A DNA stretch of 64,000 nucleotides from Evansella clarkii. GTDB taxonomy: Bacteria; Bacillota; Bacilli; Bacillales; Salisediminibacteriaceae. A program made the translations under genes and the position numbers. The DNA lies in assembly GCF_002019695.1 (NCBI RefSeq), contig NZ_KV917376.1:5028774-5092773 (forward strand), read 5' to 3'. This document shows, one piece after another, positions 37,697 through 46,965 of this stretch; within the stretch, counting starts at the first letter, position 1, and every line of letters starts with the position of its first letter. The notes beneath the pieces were generated by a model, which saw only the letters and a program-made list of their open reading frames with translations, had not been told where the DNA came from and searched no databases.

Positions 37697-37875
37697 AGTC
37701 TCCTCCTCTCAACACCAAGCAATGCCAATAGACATCCATGGTTCATCTTATGCATTCACCCAGAGGATGATTCTGGCTGTTTGTTCAAAGAAATTGAAAA
37801 CTCTTTCCAATCTCTGCTGTTTTTAAGTAAAATAATAGATAATTCGACATACATATATTGAAAGTTGGGACATCC

Positions 37876-39750
37876 ATGCGTGCAGTGACCGGAAACCTGG
37901 TAATACTTGCTTTTATCGTTATTTTTTCTATTTTAGTGTTTGGAGCAACAAAAGAGTTTTCTGAAGCGCGCCCTCTTGGCGATGTACTGGAGGAAAACAT
38001 AGATTTAAAGACTGTACAGCTTGAGCAGAACAGTTATATCCTGGATAGACACGGTGAGATAGTTTCGGAAATTTACGGACCCGTCAACAGAATCAACCTT
38101 ACGTATGACGAGATACCGGAAAATGTAAAAGGAGCGTTCCTTTCTGCTGAAGACCAGTCATTCTATGAACATAAAGGTTTCGACCTTGCCGGGATTGCCA
38201 GGGCGTTTATCGTCAATTATCAGAACGAAAGTACCTCACAGGGAGGTAGTACGATAACCCAGCAGCTAGTCCGAAATGTGTATTTATCCGGAGAAAAAAC
38301 GTATGAAAGAAAATTAACCGAGCTGTTATACGCCTATCAGCTTGAACAGAAATTATCAAAGGAAAAAATTATTGAATTGTATGTAAACGCAGTTTATTTC
38401 CATAACGGTATTTATGGGATTGAGGCTGCAAGTAACTACTATTTCAGTAAATCGGCAGAAGAGCTTTCTTTAGCGGAAACTGCCTTTCTCAGCTCTGTAC
38501 CTAACAGCCCTGAACGATACAACCCTTTAAAATACAGTGAAAGGACTCACGAGAGAAAAGAATGGATATTGCAAAAGATGCTTGAAACAGACTGGATCAC
38601 CAGGGAGGAATTCGATAATGCCCTGGATGAAGAAATAGTTCTTTCACTTCAGGAAAAGACAGACAGTTATCCAGATTATGTAACATATATTCATCATGAA
38701 CTGGAGCAGCTTATCAGTGAAAAGGAAGGCTATTCAGCACAACTGAGAAATGCCGGATCGAGTGAGGAAAGGCAGGAGACAGAGCAAAGGCTTAAAGAGC
38801 GAACAAAAACAATTTTAAATCAGGGAGTAATTATTGAAACAGCTCTCAATCCTGAGCTGCAGGAGCAAGCTGCAAAAATCGTGAGACTAAATACGGGCGG
38901 CTCTCTTCAGGCAGCAGCAGTTATCATTGATCATACAGAAAATGAAACAGCAGCTATAACCGGAGGGACAGATTATCAGAAATTTAATTTTCACAGGGGA
39001 TTTCAGGCTTACAGACAGCCAGGGTCTTCACTAAAGCCACTTCTTGTGTTTGCACCTTTTATTGAAGAAACAGGACTGAAGTCGAAAGACATTATTGATG
39101 CCTCCCCGTTCAGTAAAAACGGGTACAATCCGAAAAATTCCGGGGGCGGTGTATACGGGAGAGTCGCTATGGAAACAGCGTTTATGAATTCATATAATAC
39201 AGCGGCTGTACGAATGATGGATACAATTAGTCCTGAAACAGCCTTTTCATACATGAGAGGCTTTGACTTCACCCATCTGAACAATCATGAACCTGTCCTT
39301 CCTGCAGCGCTTGGCGGGCTGGGGAATGGCGTCTCAGTACTGGAAATGACACAGGCTTATACCGCATTTGCCAATGATGGAAAGTACAAGGCCCCGCGGG
39401 GTATCCGGAAAGTAACAGATCTTCATGGAAATACACTCTATGAATGGAGTTCTCGCAATAAAGAGGTCTGGAGCCCGGAGACAGCAGGGGAAATTAATAA
39501 AATGATGAATAAAACAATTACTTCAGGGACCGGGAGGCAGGCAGCATTTTCAGCACAGGGGTTTATTGGAGGAAAAACAGGGACAACGAATGATTATTAT
39601 GACCTCTGGTTTATCGGTTCCTCGAATAAGTATACTTCAGGGGTCTGGGTTGGCTACGACACACCTGCGCCAGTTCCTGCCGGCAGCCGGCAGTCACATC
39701 TTCACATATGGAAACAAATTATGATGGAAGCACAGAAGATTAAACAATAA
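37876..39750 (+). CDS. Class A penicillin-binding protein
   Basis: 624 residues: one N-terminal membrane helix (about 6-24), a GT51 glycosyltransferase domain (about 60-240) with catalytic E92 in AEDQSFYEHKG and GGSTITQQL, then a transpeptidase domain (about 340-610) with SSLK (S384-K387), SYN (439-441) and KTG (566-568). It polymerises and cross-links peptidoglycan outside the membrane. A 50-residue helical insert (about 275-320) joins the domains. The ATG at 37876 is preferred; a TTG at 37858 has no better site. It is shorter than PonA and may be a specialised, perhaps PbpG-like, enzyme. Confidence 0.9.
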   Translation: MRAVTGNLVILAFIVIFSILVFGATKEFSEARPLGDVLEENIDLKTVQLEQNSYILDRHGEIVSEIYGPVNRINLTYDEIPENVKGAFLSAEDQSFYEHKGFDLAGIARAFIVNYQNESTSQGGSTITQQLVRNVYLSGEKTYERKLTELLYAYQLEQKLSKEKIIELYVNAVYFHNGIYGIEAASNYYFSKSAEELSLAETAFLSSVPNSPERYNPLKYSERTHERKEWILQKMLETDWITREEFDNALDEEIVLSLQEKTDSYPDYVTYIHHELEQLISEKEGYSAQLRNAGSSEERQETEQRLKERTKTILNQGVIIETALNPELQEQAAKIVRLNTGGSLQAAAVIIDHTENETAAITGGTDYQKFNFHRGFQAYRQPGSSLKPLLVFAPFIEETGLKSKDIIDASPFSKNGYNPKNSGGGVYGRVAMETAFMNSYNTAAVRMMDTISPETAFSYMRGFDFTHLNNHEPVLPAALGGLGNGVSVLEMTQAYTAFANDGKYKAPRGIRKVTDLHGNTLYEWSSRNKEVWSPETAGEINKMMNKTITSGTGRQAAFSAQGFIGGKTGTTNDYYDLWFIGSSNKYTSGVWVGYDTPAPVPAGSRQSHLHIWKQIMMEAQKIKQ

Positions 39751-39756
39751 ATAGAA

Positions 39757-39810
39757 GGGGGTGTCCTAAAAGATCGCATATTGCATGATTTAAAGGACAA
39801 CCTCTTTTTT
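39757..39810 (+). terminator. Terminator of the penicillin-binding protein gene
   Basis: GGGGGTGTCCT and AGGACAACCTC pair across about 25 bases and run into TTTTTT, seven bases after the stop. The left arm also forms one end of the inverted-repeat element below. Confidence 0.7.
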
Positions 39811-39952
39811 CGTATTTTGTTTTTGGTTTATTAAGAGCTGAATCCATTATCCTGCCTCCGACGTGAACGATTCGAGCGGACTTATTAAATCAACTCCAAT
39901 TAATTATAGAGAATGGGGTGTCACCAAAACCACGGCTTTTGGTGACACCCCC
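39757..39952. mobile_element. Possible MITE-like element with GGGGGTGTC ends
   Basis: The ends GGGGGTGTC-C-TAAAAG (39757) and, reversed, GGGGGTGTCACCAAAAG (39952) are near-identical terminal inverted repeats about 196 bases apart. The right end also has its own perfect 15-base inner palindrome (39915-39951). No protein is encoded. Similar GGGGTGTC ends occur on IS1182-like elements of bacilli, from memory. Target duplications are not clear. Confidence 0.45.
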
Positions 39953-39960
39953 TTTTTTAT

Positions 39961-40518
39961 TCATATAGGAAGACTGGCGACAATACTGTTATATACTTTT
40001 AAGAGTGCATAAATCACAGCCAGCCCGAAGGAAAACCAGAAAAATATATGAAAAAACACCAGACCGACAAGCCCGGGGGTTGTCAGTGATTTACTTACTT
40101 TATAAACAAAAAACACAAAATAAGCAAAACAGGACAAAATAAATACCGCGACAAATAAGATAGGGTTAAATACAGCAAAAACGGACAGGATTCCCCCGGA
40201 CAGAAAAATCCAGCTTCCCCCACGAAGACTTTTAAGGTCTGTCCCTTCTGCATCCTGGGAAAAGAATAAAAGGGATAGCTCATTAACTGTATCAGCAATT
40301 AATTTTAATGCGGAAAACACCATAAAAAAGAACAACCAGAGTAAAAAAAGCAATGTGAGATGGATTCCCTGCTCAGAAAAAAACTCGATCATGCCACTGT
40401 ACAGACCAATGTCAGTCAAATATCCGACTAACAGCCTTTCCGTATATACAGCCAGTGAGAGGCTGAACAAAATAAGTGAAATGAGCGGAAAATGGCTCGT
40501 TAAATATGTATTTTTCAT
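39961..40518 (-). CDS. DUF5366 (YufK-like) membrane protein
   Basis: 185 residues with five to six hydrophobic helices. The N-terminal MKNTYLTSHFPLISLILFSLSL and the GLYSGMIEFFSEQGIHL segment resemble YufK of B. subtilis, as I recall it; that is the main basis for the family call. There is no charged residue cluster that would suggest transport or catalysis. It starts at an ATG with AGGAGC upstream and is monocistronic. Function is unknown. Confidence 0.6.
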   Translation of the reverse strand: MKNTYLTSHFPLISLILFSLSLAVYTERLLVGYLTDIGLYSGMIEFFSEQGIHLTLLFLLWLFFFMVFSALKLIADTVNELSLLFFSQDAEGTDLKSLRGGSWIFLSGGILSVFAVFNPILFVAVFILSCFAYFVFFVYKVSKSLTTPGLVGLVFFHIFFWFSFGLAVIYALLKVYNSIVASLPI

Positions 40519-40611
40519 ATTAAGCTCCTGTGTAAAATAATCTGTAACTGATACAGAAAGAAAATAAGCAGCGAACAGGTTTAGTTTCGCTGCCCCGGTA
40601 TCTGCATAATT

Positions 40612-40917
40612 TTACAGATGATGAACGGCTTCATATGTATAAAGCTGGTTACCTGAAGCTGTATCCTCTTTACTCTCAGCACGGCGTTTTTTGTGAGCCG
40701 CTTTGAACTGGTCGCTGTTTACCCATGCCTCATAAGCTGCTTTTGACTCCCATTTCGTGTAAACGAGCTGGTAGTTACTTTCGTCTTCCGGATTCAAAAA
40801 CATAAAATCAAGGCAGCCTGGAGTGTTTTTCATCTTTTCAGCGCTTTCTCCAAAACGTCCTGCTACGGCTTCCCTGTTTTCTTTCGGAACATGCAATTCA
40901 TTAATTACTACGTACAT
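40612..40917 (-). CDS. IsdG/HmoA-like antibiotic-biosynthesis monooxygenase domain protein
   Basis: 101 residues of the dimeric alpha-beta barrel (ABM) fold. The N-terminal VINELHVPKENREAVAGRFG carries the Asn typical of haem-degrading IsdG/HmoA enzymes. YTKWESKAAYEAWVNSDQFKAAHKK holds the Trp and His of the active site. By family these enzymes open haem and release iron. I saw no Fur box upstream and no haem uptake genes nearby, so iron regulation is not shown. AGGAGAG precedes the ATG. An alternative is another ABM-type oxygenase. Confidence 0.8.
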   Translation of the reverse strand: MYVVINELHVPKENREAVAGRFGESAEKMKNTPGCLDFMFLNPEDESNYQLVYTKWESKAAYEAWVNSDQFKAAHKKRRAESKEDTASGNQLYTYEAVHHL

Positions 40918-41091
40918 TACAAATCACTCTCCTTATTTGCATTATACGACAAGAAAGGAATGTTTTAAATTAGAATGAGGAATATATGTATATATTTCTT
41001 ACAGAAAGCTTCCACCTTAAAGGTGAGCCTTTTCTTCTAAAATAAAACATGGTATATTTGACTATAGAGAACATCAAAGGAGGAATTTTTG

Positions 41092-41181
41092 ATGGCATTA
41101 CTATTAATTCTCGGGGTTTGTGTTGCCTTTATGGCGGCTATCCTTACTGCAGGATACAACGATAACCCGCATAAAAATTAA
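41092..41181 (+). CDS. 29-residue single-helix membrane protein
   Basis: MALLLILGVCVAFMAAILTA followed by a polar tail (GYNDNPHKN) starts nine bases after AAAGGAGG, and a strong terminator follows seven bases past its stop. The pattern of one hydrophobic helix plus short charged tail is that of small membrane proteins which often bind larger membrane complexes. No partner is visible. The start signal and terminator make a real gene likely. Confidence 0.6.
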   Translation: MALLLILGVCVAFMAAILTAGYNDNPHKN

Positions 41182-41185
41182 TTGG

Positions 41186-41226
41186 GAAAGCTGCTTTGCC
41201 GTAATACGGACGGGCAGCTTTTTTAA
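41186..41226 (+). terminator. Terminator of the 29-residue protein gene
   Basis: AAAGCTGC and GCAGCTTTTTT pair around an 18-base loop that contains CCGTAATACGG. Confidence 0.8.
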
Positions 41227-41357
41227 TTTTCTTCCTATCCCTCCGCCTGCCTCCTTTCTGATTTCCCCTCCGCACAAACAGTACTTAAAAAAAAACAGTC
41301 CTATTTTTTGCCTGTCCGAATAAGTGTATAAGGACAATAGAACAAGGTGGGATATAT

Positions 41358-42659
41358 ATGAGATGCTTCCTTTACCCGGATATCGGCCTGATCGATGAGC
41401 AGCTGAGCCTTCATACTGAGGGTTTTTTCCCCGATGAACCAGTAAATATAAAGGTTACTATGAGTCATGCAAAAAATAGTGTATGGTCTGCATCTATGCG
41501 TACTTTTGCTGACAGCAGCGGAAAAGTTATTTTTGGAGAACAAAAAGGTGATGTAAACGAATTGACCAGACTGCTCTGGAAACTTAGACCTGAAGCTAAT
41601 ACAGTTAATTCTTCTGCACAGACTTTCCGTTCAAAAACAACGCAGCTTTATTTTACAATAATCGGTGAATCCAGTGGTACTTCATTTACCAGGGAAGTTA
41701 TAAGGCTTGCGAAAGAGGATAATCTGTTACATGAAAAATATGAAGGTGTTGGAGCTAATGGAGAGTTTTTTTGCCCGGAAGGAGAAACAAACCTCCCTTG
41801 CCTGATCGTCCTTGGCCAGTCTGGTGAATCACTGCCTCCACAATTAATCGCTGCCATGCTGGCTTCTCACGGCTGGGGGACACTGGGGCTCACCTTGCAA
41901 GTGGAAAATGAGAATAGGCAAGGCTCAGCTATTGAGATCGAAACCCTGCACAGAGCTGTCGACTGGCTCGAAAAACACCGTTATTCCGACGCCAGCCGTA
42001 TCTTTATTTATGGTGCTTCACATAGCGGAACTCTAGCTCTTTATACCGCTGCAAAAAATCCCAAGGTTAAAGGGGTCATTGCTGTAAACGCATCCAGTCA
42101 TATTTTTCAGAAGCCGGAACAAGCATTGAGTAATAACTCTCCAGTTATGGAACAGGGAGAGGCAGTACCCTTTGCAGGATTCTCTTTTGCCGATAAATGC
42201 AAAAAATACTTCAGACTGATTACAGGCGGTGAATCAGATTATGAACAGTTTTATTTTCGTGCTCTTGAAAAAAACAAAAAATCCGGCAGAACAGACACAG
42301 CTGTTCCTGCAGAAAATATAAATGGTCCCCTGTTGCTGATCAGCAGCAAAAGTGACAAGTACTGGCCATCTTTTCGAATGAGCCAGGAAATAATCGGCCG
42401 TCTTACGCAGCATTCATTTAAATTTCCATCAAAAAATATAATCCTGGAAACCTCCGGCCATCAGCTTGTCCTGCCGTTTCTTCCTTATAAATATTTTATG
42501 GAATCTTCAGGAGATGCAAATGGGTCCGGAGAAATGGAAATCTGCTCTGAAGGTGAAAAAGCATGGAGGGCAATCCTGCACTTTCTGAATAAATATTGTC
42601 CACCCGCGCCACTCCAGCAAACAGCCCCGTTTTCCCGCGAAAAAGAACATGCCAGGTAA
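41358..42659 (+). CDS. BAAT-family acyl-CoA thioesterase / hydrolase
   Basis: 433 residues. An N-terminal immunoglobulin-like domain (about 1-130) belongs to acyl-CoA thioester hydrolase/bile-acid acyltransferase (BAAT) proteins. An alpha/beta-hydrolase domain follows (about 135-425) with nucleophile S221 (YGASHSGTLAL), an acidic residue in ISSKSDKYWPS and His in ETSGHQLVLP. Members cleave or transfer acyl groups from CoA, or are resistance-type hydrolases; the substrate is unknown. The ATG follows AAGGTGGG. It converges with trmL on a shared terminator. Confidence 0.85.
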   Translation: MRCFLYPDIGLIDEQLSLHTEGFFPDEPVNIKVTMSHAKNSVWSASMRTFADSSGKVIFGEQKGDVNELTRLLWKLRPEANTVNSSAQTFRSKTTQLYFTIIGESSGTSFTREVIRLAKEDNLLHEKYEGVGANGEFFCPEGETNLPCLIVLGQSGESLPPQLIAAMLASHGWGTLGLTLQVENENRQGSAIEIETLHRAVDWLEKHRYSDASRIFIYGASHSGTLALYTAAKNPKVKGVIAVNASSHIFQKPEQALSNNSPVMEQGEAVPFAGFSFADKCKKYFRLITGGESDYEQFYFRALEKNKKSGRTDTAVPAENINGPLLLISSKSDKYWPSFRMSQEIIGRLTQHSFKFPSKNIILETSGHQLVLPFLPYKYFMESSGDANGSGEMEICSEGEKAWRAILHFLNKYCPPAPLQQTAPFSREKEHAR

Positions 42660-42661
42660 TA

Positions 42662-42694
42662 CAAAAAGCGAGCGCGTTGTGCGCTCGCTTTTTT
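42662..42694. terminator. Shared terminator for the BAAT gene and trmL
   Basis: AAAAAGCGAGCGC pairs with GCGCTCGCTTTTTT with a five-base loop; A and T tracts allow both directions. Confidence 0.9.
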
Positions 42695-42702
42695 CAACAG
42701 GA

Positions 42703-43182
42703 TTAAGTTAAATCCCCGAACTGCTGCTGCCTTAATGCTTCATATACAATAATTGCAGCTGTATTCGATAAATTTAACGACCTGATTTTATCGGTCTGTG
42801 GTATACGAAAGCATCTGTCCTTGTTCGCCTCAGTCAGCTCAGCAGGAAGTCCCTTCGTTTCCTTCCCAAACACAAAAAAATAATCTTTATCAGGTATACT
42901 GTAATCAAATTCGTGGTAATATTTTTCCCCTATCGTCTCGATGAAAAAGAATTCACCATGGGGAAACTTATTAAATAGTTCATTAATATTGTCATAATGG
43001 CTGATATTAACATTAGGCCAGTAATCGCATCCGGCTCGTTTCAGCATACGATCATCAGTTGAAAAACCTAGAGGATGGATTAAATGGAGAGACGTATTAG
43101 TTCCTGCGCAAGTTCTTGCTATATTCCCTGTATTAGCAGGTATTTCAGGTTCATGTAGTACAATATGCAATCCCACTGTCAA
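42703..43182 (-). CDS. trmL: tRNA (cytidine/uridine-34 2'-O)-methyltransferase
   Basis: 159 residues, a minimal SPOUT methyltransferase that methylates the wobble base of tRNA-Leu. Signatures are LHEPEIPANTGNIARTC, the trefoil-knot strands FFVFGKETKGLP and RSLNLSNTAAIIVYEAL. TTG 43182 sits five bases after GAGG; a GTG six bases further in is possible. It is CspR of B. subtilis and keeps the same neighbourhood (yhbA-yhbB-cspR-prkA-yhbH). The methylated tRNA-Leu anticodons (UAA, CAA) are both encoded at 56921-57127 in this window. Confidence 0.93.
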   Translation of the reverse strand: MTVGLHIVLHEPEIPANTGNIARTCAGTNTSLHLIHPLGFSTDDRMLKRAGCDYWPNVNISHYDNINELFNKFPHGEFFFIETIGEKYYHEFDYSIPDKDYFFVFGKETKGLPAELTEANKDRCFRIPQTDKIRSLNLSNTAAIIVYEALRQQQFGDLT

Positions 43183-43268
43183 TTTCACCTCAAAATTTAA
43201 TTAAACTGTATCATTACTCAACTATACTTTATTATGCCCGGAAAAAGAAAAAGAAGGCTTCCCGGCAA

Positions 43269-43802
43269 TTATTGTGGAACAGCCTCCAGCCTTTCAGTAA
43301 TTTTCCTGATATCCCCCAGTGTAGCTTCTTTTCCAATCACCTGATACACCGGTATATTTTCCAGAGAACCAAAAAGGTTTTTCTTATTTACAAAAGTATA
43401 CTGTATCGTTGGCACTGGTTCATCAAAGGAAATGAGTTCACCAATAAAATCAGAAAATTCCTGAATGGTTATACCACTTTCAATCAGGTCCTGGCTTGTG
43501 TTCCCGGAAATAATATAATTCCTTAGTGTATACAGTTCCAGTCCCTGGATGTTCTGGTCCTGCACTAATTCAATTCTGCCCCCGTCCCCTGTATCATAGC
43601 TGACTACAAGAAGTTCTTCATCATATACTGTTTCTGAAATCTCCCAGCCTTCCGGAAGCTCATCAGGGAGCAAAACCGGAAATGGAAGTTCCCTGACTGC
43701 CTGATTAAAAGTCATATCGGAACTTGAGCATGCAGTTAATAAAAGAAAAATAACTGCAGCTGATATTTTTAACACAATATTACAGGGTATCATTTTCGGC
43801 AT
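43269..43802 (-). CDS. Lipoprotein, function unknown
   Basis: 177 residues. The signal sequence ends in LLTAC (lipobox, Cys25), followed by SSSDM. The mature part begins with the PFPVLLPDELPEGWEISE segment and later shows DGGRIELVQDQ, typical of DUF4367-like extracellular domains found with sporulation sigma factors, but the match is loose. It is acidic and beta-rich. It could act in the spore or cell envelope. The ribosome binding site is weak; another ATG at 43793 is possible. Confidence 0.55.
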   Translation of the reverse strand: MPKMIPCNIVLKISAAVIFLLLTACSSSDMTFNQAVRELPFPVLLPDELPEGWEISETVYDEELLVVSYDTGDGGRIELVQDQNIQGLELYTLRNYIISGNTSQDLIESGITIQEFSDFIGELISFDEPVPTIQYTFVNKKNLFGSLENIPVYQVIGKEATLGDIRKITERLEAVPQ

Positions 43803-43924
43803 CCATTCTTTCTAATAATAAAGTTAGCATATTAAGGATACTATAGTTTTCGCTGCTAGTGAAGCCCTGGAGTAAAACAGAGTAAACTAAGTATTGCTGT
43901 TTCTAACCGGGGATTTTTTATCTG

Positions 43925-44827
43925 TTAAAAATCCCGGTCAATTATATGGAAGAATTTATACTTAATTTCAGGGGTCCATGCAGTGGAATCTTCATAGGCC
44001 CAGTACCTCATTCTGCTGTTAGTCGTCTGGGCATTTACAAGAGGCATATTTTCTTCATCTTTTGCAGTGACGATTGTCGTATGCTGCCAGCGGCCATCAC
44101 CGTTGAAATCATAACAAATGATGTCTCCATTAAGCAGATCCTCCGGACGTTCAACCTCTACAGCCTGAAGGCCTTCTTTTGCTCCGCTCAGATACCACCT
44201 GAGTGCATGAGCAACAGACCAACTGAAACTCCAGCTATTATTACGATACCACCAGCCTTTTGTTCTTTGAGGAATTCCCCACATTGGAGCTCCCCCAGCC
44301 ATCAAGCATTGCGACACATAATTCGTACAATTGTTTTCAAAAACTTTATAAGCAGGATTATAATCATTCCACCACCGCTCTGCATAGCGGACAACAGCCA
44401 TCCGGTCATAACTGTAGGCAGGTGAAGATCTCCTGCTTCCTTCAAACGGTAAAAGTGAGCTGCCGTTTCGATCCCCCTCTTCACTTGCTCCTTCCCTGTA
44501 TAAAACATAATCATCTATTATTTCTCCACCTTCAGTAACTGCACGCCTGACCTGAACTTGTTCTTCAATATACAGCCGCTTCCCCCTGCGGATAACATTT
44601 TGCATTTTAATCCCGTAATCAATAATCGTTTTTCCTTCTATCGACCTTTCTGTAATAATGCGTCCGTCTACAATGTTTTTCACTATTTCAGCCTTGCTGC
44701 TTTTTAATCTCTCCTGTTTTCTTCTTAACGCTTCTTTTTCGTCCTCTCTGATAAATACAGATTCGTTTACTGTACTCACATAGCATTTATGAAGATCTTC
44801 AACATGCCTTTTTAACTGGTTAATCAC
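43925..44827 (-). CDS. yhbB: Amidase_6-domain protein YhbB
   Basis: 300 residues. The first 130 are charged and helical with no catalytic motif. The putative amidase domain (about 140-298) has C167 in FENNCTNYVSQCLMAGG, a nucleophilic cysteine in a CHAP-like fold, and His in DGRWQHTTIV. No signal peptide is evident, so an intracellular or mother-cell role is likely. Its place between trmL (cspR) and queG (yhbA) is as in B. subtilis. Substrate unknown; a peptide or amide bond of the cell wall is the family inference. Confidence 0.85.
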   Translation of the reverse strand: MINQLKRHVEDLHKCYVSTVNESVFIREDEKEALRRKQERLKSSKAEIVKNIVDGRIITERSIEGKTIIDYGIKMQNVIRRGKRLYIEEQVQVRRAVTEGGEIIDDYVLYREGASEEGDRNGSSLLPFEGSRRSSPAYSYDRMAVVRYAERWWNDYNPAYKVFENNCTNYVSQCLMAGGAPMWGIPQRTKGWWYRNNSWSFSWSVAHALRWYLSGAKEGLQAVEVERPEDLLNGDIICYDFNGDGRWQHTTIVTAKDEENMPLVNAQTTNSRMRYWAYEDSTAWTPEIKYKFFHIIDRDF

Positions 44828-44913
44828 TTTATCATTCCCCCCGCCTGTTTATACACTTTATTCGTTCACAAGGAGAATTAATGAGTAAATTCTTTTAAGT
44901 TTCCGGCTGAATA

Positions 44914-44965
44914 AAAAAACTGCCTTCTGTCGTTAATAACTTAATTAACAACAGAAGACAGTTTA
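44914..44965 (-). terminator. ogt terminator
   Basis: Leftward AAACTGTCTTCTGT and ACAGAAGGCAGTTTTTT pair with an internal TTAAT/ATTAA second step. Confidence 0.85.
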
Positions 44966-44979
44966 AATGTCATTTATAT

Positions 44980-45510
44980 TTATGATATTTTTTCAATTGC
45001 CCCTTCCAGCGTAAGAAGCTGCACTTTCTTATCCAGCCCTCCACCGTAGCCTACCATAGAACCATTGCTTCCAATAACACGATGGCACGGAATAATCAGA
45101 GGGACAGGATTCTGATTATTAGCTCCTCCGATGGCACGGACGGCTTTCGGAGCCCCTATCTCCATGGCAATGTGCTTATAAGATCTGGTCTCCCCATATG
45201 GTATAGTTTTCACCTGGTTCCATACTAAATTCTGAAACTGCGTTCCTCTCAGGTCAAGGGGGAGATCAAAATCTCTTCGCTCACCCGAGAAATACTCGTT
45301 AATTTGCATTGCTGCCTCATGCAGCTGTTCAGTATCTTCAACGAGTTTTACATTCATCAGCTTTGACTGGAGCCATTTTTCAATCAGTGGCTTTGTCTCT
45401 TCACTGCTTCCAAATTCAACAAAGCAAATTCCTTTTTCTGATTTCCCTACAGTTAACTTTCCAATTGGACTGTCCATTTCAGCATAATAGATGAATGGTT
45501 TTTTTAACAT
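44980..45510 (-). CDS. ogt: Methylated-DNA-protein-cysteine methyltransferase
   Basis: 176 residues. The suicide enzyme takes O6-methyl from guanine onto C142 (IPCHRVIGSNG). The Arg finger is R125 (PKAVRAIGGANNQNP) and the DNA-recognition helix is at YGETRSYKHIA. The N-terminal domain (10-80) is of the Ogt type. It follows queG on the same strand by 66 bases and may be co-transcribed. Repair of alkylated DNA is independent of its neighbours. Confidence 0.93.
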   Translation of the reverse strand: MLKKPFIYYAEMDSPIGKLTVGKSEKGICFVEFGSSEETKPLIEKWLQSKLMNVKLVEDTEQLHEAAMQINEYFSGERRDFDLPLDLRGTQFQNLVWNQVKTIPYGETRSYKHIAMEIGAPKAVRAIGGANNQNPVPLIIPCHRVIGSNGSMVGYGGGLDKKVQLLTLEGAIEKIS

Positions 45511-45576
45511 TCCTAACCCCGCTTTCAGTCAAGCCTTTGCTACTATACTACTTTACCTCTCCCGCTGTTTCCATCC

Positions 45577-46719
45577 TCATATGAGGTTATTTTCAAGCAT
45601 TTCCAGTCCTTTTTCTATTTCTATCTGGACATTTTTATCTTTTTCTCTTTCTTTCGCCTTCATCAGCATGCTGTATGACTCTTTAGTGCCAATTTTCCCG
45701 ATAGCCCATGCGGCAGTTCCCCGGATGACCGGCCTCGGATCAGTCTCTAACAAATCATTAAGTTCAGGGACAGCATCTTCTTCTTTAAAGTGAGCAAGAG
45801 CGATTATCGCATTCCTTTGTATCGGCTTTTTCCCTCTCCATGATCCTGAAATCGGACCAAATTTTTCTTTGAATTCCCGGTTGCTGATTTTAAGGAGCGG
45901 AATCAGTTTAGGTTTTACCACCTCATGGTCCGGCTCCATTTCCGGATGGTGATGTGTGTCCTTCCCCTTATTCACAGGACATACTACCTGGCACGTATCA
46001 CAACCATATAATCTGTTCCCCAGTTTCTGTCTGTATTGTTCTGGGAGAAAATCTTTTGTTTGTGTTAAAAATGCAATGCATTTATTTGAATCAAGCTGTC
46101 CACCTTGCACTAAAGCTCCGGTAGGACAGGCTTCAACACATTTATTACATGTTCCGCACTGATCTTCAAGTGGAATATCAGGCGGAATATCCAAGGTTGT
46201 AATCATCTCACCCAGATAAACATAAGAGCCGAATTCAGGAGTAATAATGGCACAGTTTTTCCCACTCCAGCCTATCCCTGCCCTTTCAGCCACTGCCCGG
46301 TCAGAAAGCTCCCCTGTATCAACCATAGAAACGCATTTTTCACCAGGAACTTTTTCTGCTATAAATTCTTCAAGCATCTTCAGTTTTCTCCTGAGAATAT
46401 TATGATAGTCCTCTCCCCAGGAGGCACGGCAGAACAAGCCTCTTCGCTCCCCTTTTTTAGAACGGGGAGCGTTTTTTAATTTAGATGGGTAGGCAAGCGC
46501 GATGGAAATAATGGACTTTGCCTCAGGAAGAGTCTGCTGGGGCTCTGTACGCTCCTGGATCGTACCTTTTTCAAAACCCGACTGATAGCCTAATTCCTGC
46601 TGTGTCTCAAGCCTGGATTTCAATGATACGAAGGGATCCGCGGAGGCAAAGCCAATCTTATCAATCCCTATAAGCTTACTATATGCAATAATATCTTCTT
46701 TCAATTGGGCATTTGCCAC
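45577..46719 (-). CDS. queG: Epoxyqueuosine reductase
   Basis: 380 residues. A cobalamin-dependent enzyme carries out the final step of queuosine synthesis on tRNA (epoxyqueuosine to queuosine). The N-terminal domain is followed by two 4Fe-4S sites: CGTCNKCVEACPTG and CDTCQVVCPVNKG. C-terminal HEAT-like repeats start near residue 280 (NAIIALAHFKEEDAVPELNDL). A GTG at 46719 sits at a good distance after GAAGGTGA. This is YhbA of B. subtilis, in the same neighbourhood. Confidence 0.93.
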   Translation of the reverse strand: MANAQLKEDIIAYSKLIGIDKIGFASADPFVSLKSRLETQQELGYQSGFEKGTIQERTEPQQTLPEAKSIISIALAYPSKLKNAPRSKKGERRGLFCRASWGEDYHNILRRKLKMLEEFIAEKVPGEKCVSMVDTGELSDRAVAERAGIGWSGKNCAIITPEFGSYVYLGEMITTLDIPPDIPLEDQCGTCNKCVEACPTGALVQGGQLDSNKCIAFLTQTKDFLPEQYRQKLGNRLYGCDTCQVVCPVNKGKDTHHHPEMEPDHEVVKPKLIPLLKISNREFKEKFGPISGSWRGKKPIQRNAIIALAHFKEEDAVPELNDLLETDPRPVIRGTAAWAIGKIGTKESYSMLMKAKEREKDKNVQIEIEKGLEMLENNLI

Positions 46720-46824
46720 TGGAATCACCTTCTTTCTTTTTTAACTGTTCTGCAATAAAATACATTTTTATAAGGTCTCGCATGAGGACCACGCAGCAGC
46801 CTGCTTGATCGCATGTTTAAACAT

Positions 46825-46862
46825 TAAAAAAGCAGCGACTCCCTGCAGGACCACTACTTTTA
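46825..46862 (-). terminator. tRNA-Gly terminator
   Basis: Leftward AGTAGTGGTCC and GGAGTCGCTGCT form an imperfect stem and run into TTTTTT, about 30 bases after the tRNA. Confidence 0.65.
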
Positions 46863-46891
46863 TTCTCTGTATCATATTTAAATTAAGATGA

Positions 46892-46965
46892 TGGAGCGGG
46901 TGATGGGAATCGAACCCACGACATCAGCTTGGAAGGCTGAGGTTTTACCACTAAACTACACCCGC
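46892..46965 (-). tRNA. tRNA-Gly (TCC), CCA encoded
   Basis: Complete cloverleaf: acceptor GCGGGTG / CACCCGC, discriminator T and encoded CCA, anticodon loop CTTCCAA, T-arm GGTTCGATT. Its 5' end is the boundary of the 154-bp repeats described next. Confidence 0.97.
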
